38,997 nt of DNA from a virus, in the IMG/VR virus record IMGVR_UViG_3300047491_000684, positions 1 to 38,997 of that record; one strand, written 5' to 3'. Position numbers and translations under genes: made by a program. The notes beneath the pieces are model-generated. The model was not told where the DNA came from. It saw nothing but the letters and a program-made list of their open reading frames with translations, and did not search any database. Every line of letters starts with the position of its first letter. Position 1 is the stretch's first letter. Shown in pieces: positions 33,558 to 38,997 of this stretch.

Positions 33558-33828
33558 GTCCGCCGTCATCATAGTAAAATGCAATGCGTCCTTCGGGTAT
33601 TTTTTGTAGGAGGGCGTTTTTGTATTTTGGGACAATGTGAATTACTGCGCTGTTATATAATTTACAGCACATCGCATACATGCGTTGCTTGTCCTCGACT
33701 TTATAACAATTGCAAGATGCTTGAAAATTATTCATACATTGAATGATTTGCAAAAATCCATTGTCTAAGGATTGAAATCCATTTGAACTTATAAAGCTTG
33801 TGAATTGTGTTACGTTGCGAATATCCAT
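33535..33828 (-). CDS. Unknown 97-aa protein, last gene of the leftward operon
   Basis: A protein beginning MDIRNVTQFTSFISSNGF with five Cys in the middle (SCNCYKVED, AMCCKLYN) and a beta-like end (EGRIAFYYDDGGLIATVS). No family recognised. It follows the membrane-protein gene by 1 nt and converges on the dNMP kinase gene. No clear terminator separates the two convergent transcripts. Confidence 0.55.
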   Translation of the reverse strand: MDIRNVTQFTSFISSNGFQSLDNGFLQIIQCMNNFQASCNCYKVEDKQRMYAMCCKLYNSAVIHIVPKYKNALLQKIPEGRIAFYYDDGGLIATVSR

Positions 33829-33829
33829 A

Positions 33830-34165
33830 TTATCCTAAAAGTTTGTCTATGATTAAAAATAGAAGCAATCCTCCCACAATATAAATTGGTATAAGACAGA
33901 GTGCGGTCAATATTCCAAATCCAATTCCCCACCATACGGCTTGACAGATCGGACAGGTAAGCATTCTAATTGCAAAACAGTTGTGGTACATCCGCAAATA
34001 TTTGAGATAAGTTAGGGATGCATCTTCTTTGTATTTGGAATCGAAATCTTTATAATACGACATCCAATTTAAATGAAAAATGCGGGTATATTCTAACCAA
34101 GCCTCAGTTCGAAACCATATTAATAAATTTATGGCAATTAAACATATGACGATGAGTATGTTCAT
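33830..34165 (-). CDS. Small membrane protein with CPxC motif
   Basis: A 111-aa protein with hydrophobic segments at the N-terminus (ILIVICLIAINLLIWF) and in the C-terminal half (GIGFGILTALCLIPIYIVGG and LLLFLIIDKLLG). Between them lie a soluble Tyr-rich region and MLTCPICQAVWWG, a motif placed just before a TM helix, as in several small phage membrane proteins of unknown role. It sits directly after the glycosyltransferase gene in the leftward operon, so it may belong to the same surface-modification function. Confidence 0.6.
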   Translation of the reverse strand: MNILIVICLIAINLLIWFRTEAWLEYTRIFHLNWMSYYKDFDSKYKEDASLTYLKYLRMYHNCFAIRMLTCPICQAVWWGIGFGILTALCLIPIYIVGGLLLFLIIDKLLG

Positions 34166-34179
34166 AATTATAAATATAA

Positions 34180-35481
34180 TTAGATTACTTGAAATGTAAG
34201 ATTTAACGGCGGATTTGTGACTCGTATGTTTTCTTTTATTTTATTAACCACTTTATTAATAACGAGAGTGCCAACTCCATCCAATTCAAATTCCCCCGGC
34301 TCCTCATTACGATTGGCGTGAATTATATCATTCAAGTGATGGAATATATGAGGATATTTGTTGAATATTTCACCAAAAGAACGATTATTTAGAGAAACAT
34401 TGAGAATTATATCGTCGTCGGTGATTATGTTATTAGAATAAATGTCATTAAACTCCCACGTATGATAATATTTTTTATAAATTTCCCAATTGTCTTGAGA
34501 AATATTTAATAAATCGTTTGCGGGCCGATGAAATTGTCCATATACTTTTTGCAATTCACGCCTAGTTTCTTCGTTATCTATAAAGATCCGGTTGAATATT
34601 GCGTAATATTTTAACAGATCATAATCCCGTGGAGAGGCATTGCGGAAATTGACGGAGATGGGATACTTATATTCGGTTTCGGGATTAAATGTAGTATCGT
34701 GTTTAAAAGAAGGCCACTTTCGGAGAAAGCGTTGCATTTCTATTGCGTCAGCCGCTTGTTGAAGCTGCGTTCGCATCTTTGCCTTTTCGGTCCACCACTC
34801 GATCCCACGAGACGATGTACATGTAAAGTGATAAACAATTGCATTCCACGTTTGTTTGATTTTTAGTCCCATCATCGAGAATCTGTAAAGCAAATCCGAA
34901 TCTTCTCGTGAGCGGCGAAATAATGTATCGTGACCTCCAATATTATTCCAGTTCTTTTTATATAAAGTAAATGGGGCAAACCAACAGTCGGTCAATTTAT
35001 CCGCTTTGCATTTTTCGGCAAATGCGGAGAGCGCATTTAAATCAAACGTTTTTGGATCTAACCCAAAATCATATGTAATTTTTTCGGGGGATGGGGGATG
35101 AAGTGGGGGTTCTATGCGAGTGGCTGAGATAATAGTATCTTCTTGAAGATGTTTAAGGATTTCCACATCATAATTTGGTCCGAGCACCATATCGCTTTGT
35201 ATGTAAGATACGATTGGATGCTTGGCCATTTCAAACATTAAATTTATATTTCGGGCATATCCCAGTGGGATGGGGAGGGGATTGATGATGATCTTAAGAT
35301 GTGGAAAATATTCCTTTTGAGATTTTAGAAATCCCACAGTATCTTGGTTGTCATTTTCTACATAAACGAGAATCTCATGGTCTGTTTGGGAAAGATTCTG
35401 CCGCATTGAGCGAAATAAAAGTTCAATGTGCTGTCGTTCATTTATTGCAGTGTTAATGCAAAAGCTTATTTGCTCTATCAT
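34180..35481 (-). CDS. Family 2-type glycosyltransferase
   Basis: A 433-aa protein. Residues 1-250 show a GT-A fold: FCINTAINERQHIELLFRSM, HEILVYVENDNQDT, LGYARNINLMFEMA, then IVSYIQSDMVLGPNYD as the metal-binding DxD-like region. NIGGHDTLFRRSREDSDLLY (the acceptor/ED motif) follows. The C-terminal 170 residues are unassigned. It transfers a sugar from a nucleotide donor; the acceptor is unknown. It overlaps the epimerase gene by 29 nt, indicating joint expression. It may add the product of the upstream enzymes to phage or host surface molecules; this is inference. Confidence 0.8.
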   Translation of the reverse strand: MIEQISFCINTAINERQHIELLFRSMRQNLSQTDHEILVYVENDNQDTVGFLKSQKEYFPHLKIIINPLPIPLGYARNINLMFEMAKHPIVSYIQSDMVLGPNYDVEILKHLQEDTIISATRIEPPLHPPSPEKITYDFGLDPKTFDLNALSAFAEKCKADKLTDCWFAPFTLYKKNWNNIGGHDTLFRRSREDSDLLYRFSMMGLKIKQTWNAIVYHFTCTSSRGIEWWTEKAKMRTQLQQAADAIEMQRFLRKWPSFKHDTTFNPETEYKYPISVNFRNASPRDYDLLKYYAIFNRIFIDNEETRRELQKVYGQFHRPANDLLNISQDNWEIYKKYYHTWEFNDIYSNNIITDDDIILNVSLNNRSFGEIFNKYPHIFHHLNDIIHANRNEEPGEFELDGVGTLVINKVVNKIKENIRVTNPPLNLTFQVI

Positions 35482-36316
35482 ACTGTTTTAATTTTTTATA
35501 ACATTCCATTATGCCTGCGTCCATTCCTTTTAATTGAATATTTAACCGTGATAGACGCAATCCACATCCGCTGTAATTTTTACCACAGGTGCTATTCTCA
35601 ATAATAATATCTACTTTGTGATCGTCCATTGCATTTATAATATTTGCAATATCACTCAGCCGTGGGGTAGTCAGGTATGACATATTCATATCCACCGTTT
35701 CTCTTATTGGTGATGATGGTTGGAGAAAATGCCGTATTACGGTTGCTAAGTCTTCCATATAGAAAAAGTCCATATACCTGTCTTGTGGTATGATAATTGG
35801 ACGCTGATTTATATAGTTTTCTATACTTGCTCTAATCATTCTGGTTGGAAGTTCATTATGGTAGAAGCATCCAAATATTCTCAAATTAATAGCGTTTGGA
35901 AGTGTAAGCAATCGTTTTGCAATAATACTCTTTGCGAGACCATAATAATCTGTAGGAACGTCATCCCATATCGCTCCCTCGAATTTTTTTGAAATGCTGT
36001 TCCATCGATTGTATTCTGCGCCACTTCCGATGTTGATGAATAAATTTCCACAATATTCGGAGTAAAGATTTTCGAACATTGACAAATTGTTATAAAAATC
36101 CAATGCGGTGTCCGTGTCTCTGCCATTCCCTTCCACTGCGCAATGAATGACTGCATTTATATTGTTGACGGTTTTAAATTCACGGATTGATTTTCGAGAA
36201 TATAGATCTATATCCGCTCGACTGCCCGCAAATAAGGTAATATCGGGAACGTTTGCCAATAAAGTTATTAGATTAGATCCGATGAATCCGCCACTTCCTG
36301 TTATTAATACTCTCAT
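35453..36316 (-). CDS. NAD-dependent epimerase/dehydratase (extended SDR)
   Basis: A 287-aa Rossmann-fold enzyme. The cofactor motif GSGGFIGS (residues 7-14), Ser98 in NIGSGAEY and the catalytic YxxxK (Y125, K129 in YYGLAKS) are intact. The family acts on nucleotide sugars (epimerisation, dehydration or reduction). The position between the aldolase and glycosyltransferase genes of a leftward operon fits synthesis of an unusual sugar. The 109 nt before its start show no clear promoter or gene, only an A/T-rich stretch. Confidence 0.85.
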   Translation of the reverse strand: MRVLITGSGGFIGSNLITLLANVPDITLFAGSRADIDLYSRKSIREFKTVNNINAVIHCAVEGNGRDTDTALDFYNNLSMFENLYSEYCGNLFINIGSGAEYNRWNSISKKFEGAIWDDVPTDYYGLAKSIIAKRLLTLPNAINLRIFGCFYHNELPTRMIRASIENYINQRPIIIPQDRYMDFFYMEDLATVIRHFLQPSSPIRETVDMNMSYLTTPRLSDIANIINAMDDHKVDIIIENSTCGKNYSGCGLRLSRLNIQLKGMDAGIMECYKKLKQYDRANKLLH

Positions 36317-36425
36317 TTTATTAAATTTATATACTGTTCTGTCAATTCCTTCTTCGGCCCGTTAAATTCTTATACGGGATGTAATTTTAGAATATTCTCA
36401 TCTTTGGCGTAAATATCTCCTATTC

Positions 36426-37436
36426 CTATTTCGTTGATCTTTTTTTCAAATTTTGACCCACTTCTAATATTATATCTTCTTGTCCTGCGACTAGTTTTCG
36501 ATTGCCCAATTCGAAAATTAAAGATGAATACTGCAATCCGTATAATTTAGACGCTTTTATTATAGGCTTTTCAAATCCCGAAAATAATTTATTAAGTCCT
36601 GTGAGAATATTGATCGGAGCAGTAATTGGGGCATTTTTAATCATGTATTCCATGACGGTATCTGCTTCTAATATTATTTTTTGAAAATCGATGTTTGTGT
36701 GATATCCGGATTGTTCTAATACTGGAATTAATGCCTCTAATTGAGTATTGCCAGCACCGGCACCGAATCCACGAATACACGCATCAATGACGCTTGCTCC
36801 ATACTGAACTGCTATTAATGAATTGGCAATTGCCAGTCCCAAATTGTTGTGGCCGTGAAATCCAACTTCAATTGATAGATTGTCTTTTAAAGCTTTTATT
36901 CTTTCTTCTACATCCGCAGGGAGATATGTTCCTGTGGAATCCATCATTAGAAAAGTTTTGGCACCGTAATCTTCCATTTTTCTTGCTTCGGATACTAAAG
37001 TATTAACGTCTGCCAACGCAGACATCATAAGAACACCATATGCGGTCTTTCCCTTATTTATTACGTGCTCAATATGTTTTTGTGTAATGTTTGCTTCAGT
37101 AACATGACTGGCAATTCTAAAAATATCAACTCCTAATTCTATCGCCGGTTGAATATCTCTATCAATTGTGGCAAGTCCCGGAATAACATGAACTCCCAAT
37201 TTGGATTTTTTAAGATTTTCTCTTGCAACAGATAGCATTCTTCTATCTGTATGAGGCATCTGCCCTATTAATAAGGATGATGCCCCCAATCCATTACCAT
37301 GTCCTACTTCTACCACGGGAATTCCTGCCGAATCCGCAAAACGACAATATCGTTCGACTGCGTTTATATCAATCTGATGCTTTACGCAATGATTTCCATC
37401 TCGAAGAGATGGGTCGCTAATTAATATATTTTTCAT
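36426..37436 (-). CDS. 4-hydroxy-2-oxovalerate aldolase-like enzyme (DmpG/MhpE family)
   Basis: A 336-aa TIM-barrel aldolase of the HMG-CoA-lyase-like family. SLRDGNH (R12, D13) supplies the catalytic Arg and metal-binding Asp. VEVGHGNGLGASS, GVHVIPG and the metal-binding HGHNNLGLA also match DmpG/MhpE. A C-terminal small domain as in DmpG is present, and length matches the family (about 337-345 aa). DmpG splits 4-hydroxy-2-oxovalerate to pyruvate and acetaldehyde, reversibly, and channels acetaldehyde to its partner DmpF. The partner gene is immediately upstream and overlaps by 4 nt (ATGA). The hydratase of the catabolic pathway is absent, so degradation of aromatics is unlikely; a synthetic role is suggested. 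Confidence 0.88.
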   Translation of the reverse strand: MKNILISDPSLRDGNHCVKHQIDINAVERYCRFADSAGIPVVEVGHGNGLGASSLLIGQMPHTDRRMLSVARENLKKSKLGVHVIPGLATIDRDIQPAIELGVDIFRIASHVTEANITQKHIEHVINKGKTAYGVLMMSALADVNTLVSEARKMEDYGAKTFLMMDSTGTYLPADVEERIKALKDNLSIEVGFHGHNNLGLAIANSLIAVQYGASVIDACIRGFGAGAGNTQLEALIPVLEQSGYHTNIDFQKIILEADTVMEYMIKNAPITAPINILTGLNKLFSGFEKPIIKASKLYGLQYSSLIFELGNRKLVAGQEDIILEVGQNLKKRSTK

Positions 37437-38290
37437 AATATTCCTTCCGCAACTTTAATAGCGGCACAGTTAATAATATCCAAATTTCCGGCATAACTTG
37501 GGAGGTAATCTCCAACTCCACGAACACGAATGCTAAACATTAAAACTCCATCTTCATTAATGACAGGCATCATTACCATTTCATAATTGGGAACATATTC
37601 TCTAACCTCTTTAATACGCTCATTGAGTTTTTCTTGAACTTTATTAAAATTAATATCCGCCCCCTTGATAAACATCGTCGTCTGCATATCAACACACGGT
37701 TCGGCTGGATTAATATTAAGAATAACCTTGCATTTGTTACATTTTGTAAATTGTCTAATAGCGTCTTCCGTTGTGTGAATGTAATGGTCGATGTTTTTTC
37801 TAGTGGCCAATCCGGCACTTTTTGAAGCGATCTGAGATACAATTTCAATATAATCGATTTTATCGCAACATTGTGATATTAAGTGCAGAACTGGAATTGA
37901 TGTTTGACCTCCACATGTTATCATGTTAACATTTTGTTTTTTTGCAATGATATTTTTATTAATAATGGGAACACACATCGGTCCTATTTTGGATGGAGTC
38001 AGATCAATGACACGGATTCCCAATTCGTGAAATATAATATTGTTTTCTTTTGCTGTAAACGCATCGGTACAATCAAACACGATGCGAACATTATGATGTG
38101 CAGATTTAAAGTAATTGATTCCGTCTGTGGATGTTTTTATACCCAATTCTTTCGCTCTTTTAATACCGTCCGAATCATCACGGCGACCAACGAAGGCGGC
38201 ACATTCTAATTTCTCATTTCGCACAAGCTTCATGAGAAGGTCTGTTCCAATATTTCCAGTACCTATAATTCCTACAGGATATTTACTCAT
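37433..38290 (-). CDS. Acylating acetaldehyde dehydrogenase-like enzyme (DmpF family)
   Basis: A 285-aa enzyme. The NAD-binding motif IIGTGNIGTDL lies at the N-terminus. The catalytic Cys126 is in ITCGGQTSIP, the DmpF signature. A C-terminal dimerisation region follows (RVRGVGDYLPSYAGNLDI). DmpF interconverts acetaldehyde and acetyl-CoA with NAD and forms a complex with the aldolase DmpG. The two genes overlap as in bacterial pairs. It also overlaps the TPP-enzyme gene by 4 nt (ATGA). Length is slightly shorter than DmpF (about 312 aa). In this operon it could supply acetaldehyde for carbon-carbon bond formation. Confidence 0.87.
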   Translation of the reverse strand: MSKYPVGIIGTGNIGTDLLMKLVRNEKLECAAFVGRRDDSDGIKRAKELGIKTSTDGINYFKSAHHNVRIVFDCTDAFTAKENNIIFHELGIRVIDLTPSKIGPMCVPIINKNIIAKKQNVNMITCGGQTSIPVLHLISQCCDKIDYIEIVSQIASKSAGLATRKNIDHYIHTTEDAIRQFTKCNKCKVILNINPAEPCVDMQTTMFIKGADINFNKVQEKLNERIKEVREYVPNYEMVMMPVINEDGVLMFSIRVRGVGDYLPSYAGNLDIINCAAIKVAEGIL

Positions 38291-38997
38291 AATCGTTTGA
38301 TTTGTTTAGATTTTTCACTCAATCCGCCAATCATTACTTCTTTCATTTCTTCAATCGAAAGAAGTGGCGACATTTCTTCCAATGGCGATGGTGTAATAGT
38401 TCCGTCTTCATTTGCTAATCCCTTTACTTTAGGTAGAAACTCTTGTTCTGGGTCCATGAATACTTCCAATATCGAGGGGGTTTTATGTTTTAAATATTCG
38501 GTTATGACTTTTTCAAAATTTATCCACGCACGTAATTTCCAAGTTCTAAATCCAAAACTTGTTCCTATATCAGTATAATTTGGAAGGCTTAAGCCTGTAT
38601 TAATATTGACCGACGTTCGGTATCCTTTGAAAAGCATATTTTGAGTATGTTTAATCATCAAATAACCATCGTTATTAAATACTACTATTTTTATATTCAT
38701 TTTATGATGAATTATGGTTTGTAATTCTTGCAAATTCATCATCATACCACCATCACAGTTTAAACAGATGATTTGCCTATTTGGAAATGCTTTTGCTGCA
38801 CCAATCGCTCCGGGTAATCCATATCCCATTTCGCCCAATCCCAGCGAAGTAAACATAATTTGATCCGGTTTTAATCGCATAGAATAATGCCCGCTTAATA
38901 GTGCAGTTCCCATATCGGTAACAATAATTGCGTCGTCGTCTATGTAATCGTTTAATTTATCTAAGAAATGATAAGAATTTATATAATTTGACGTATT
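38287..38997 (-). CDS. Thiamine-diphosphate-dependent enzyme, acetolactate-synthase-like (partial)
   Basis: The 236 visible residues are the C-terminal third of a ThDP enzyme; the gene runs off the right edge. LGLGEMGYGLPGAIGAAKAF and the ThDP/metal motif NCDGGMMMNLQELQT, ending in FNNDGYLMI, are clear. The usual GDG is CDG here. The tail (EQEFLPKVKG, DGTITPSPLEEMSPLL) matches acetolactate-synthase-like enzymes. These decarboxylate pyruvate or another 2-oxo acid and add the fragment to an acceptor. The following genes in the operon make or use acetaldehyde and pyruvate. It may form a branched sugar or keto compound, as YerE does; inference. Confidence 0.82.
   Translation of the reverse strand, partial: NTSNYINSYHFLDKLNDYIDDDAIIVTDMGTALLSGHYSMRLKPDQIMFTSLGLGEMGYGLPGAIGAAKAFPNRQIICLNCDGGMMMNLQELQTIIHHKMNIKIVVFNNDGYLMIKHTQNMLFKGYRTSVNINTGLSLPNYTDIGTSFGFRTWKLRAWINFEKVITEYLKHKTPSILEVFMDPEQEFLPKVKGLANEDGTITPSPLEEMSPLLSIEEMKEVMIGGLSEKSKQIKRL

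Noticed and set aside
34169-34176. TATAAATA on the + strand as a T4-type late promoter
   Set aside because: It lies in a 14-nt gap of the minus-strand operon and points away from any + strand gene.
36366-36470. Alternative frame after the aldolase (reading like FEKKINEIGIGDIYAKDEN) as a frameshifted C-terminus
   Set aside because: The aldolase already has normal family length and ends in a DmpG-like tail. The other frame has no start codon, so chance is the simpler view.

Overview
The window is a 39-kb stretch of a large tailed-phage genome, most likely an uncultivated contractile-tailed (T4-superfamily-like) virus. This rests on gene content: T4 gp26-like and gp51-like baseplate assembly proteins directly upstream of a tape-measure protein, a LysM/gp53-like baseplate protein, a gp32-like ssDNA-binding protein, a UvsX-like recombinase, an RNase H/FEN-type exonuclease, a DnaB/gp41-like helicase, a gp62-like clamp-loader subunit and a gp1-like dNMP kinase. 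No rRNA, tRNA, CRISPR array, transposase or integrase was seen. The host is unknown. A protein with a PEP-CTERM-type C-terminus and a neighbouring secreted subtilase suggest a Gram-negative host with an exosortase system, but that is inference.

Layout. 1-11.2 kb (+): virion and baseplate block (two or three unknown proteins, gp26-like, gp51-like, tape measure, a probable tube-initiator protein, LysM/gp53-like, and a large probable hub protein), interrupted by one antisense two-TM gene with its own sigma70-like promoter. 11.3-12.6 kb (+): a short, divergent family A DNA polymerase. 12.7-13.9 kb: two unknown proteins. 14.0-25.2 kb (+): replication, recombination and nucleotide block (gp32-like, UvsX-like, FEN-like, helicase, class II ribonucleotide reductase) with two exported proteins (PEP-CTERM-like and subtilisin-like) inserted between exonuclease and helicase. 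25.2-27.0 kb (+): a 49-aa zinc-ribbon micro-ORF, a TM/coiled-coil protein and a charged unknown protein, closed by a textbook intrinsic terminator. 27.1-30.2 kb (+): a MoxR-type AAA ATPase coupled to a protein that has both an HExxH metallopeptidase-like domain and a VWA domain. 30.2-33.6 kb (+, one gene -): small probable early genes behind two sigma70-like promoters, the clamp-loader subunit, a decayed nuclease gene and dNMP kinase. 33.5-39.0 kb (-): a seven-gene leftward operon (TPP enzyme, acylating acetaldehyde dehydrogenase, 4-hydroxy-2-oxovalerate-type aldolase, NAD-dependent epimerase, glycosyltransferase, and two small unknown proteins) that runs off the right edge.

How the parts fit. 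The replication genes would build a T4-style replisome and supply dNTPs through a cobalamin-dependent reductase. The structural genes build a contractile tail. The exported pair, the MoxR/VWA pair and the leftward carbon/sugar operon are accessory systems, and they are the most unusual content. A recurring ATATTTATA box lies 7-40 nt upstream of five genes, mostly virion-type, and may be a late-promoter element. Several long hairpins sit just before or over start codons (uvsX-like, subtilase, nrdJ, zinc micro-ORF).
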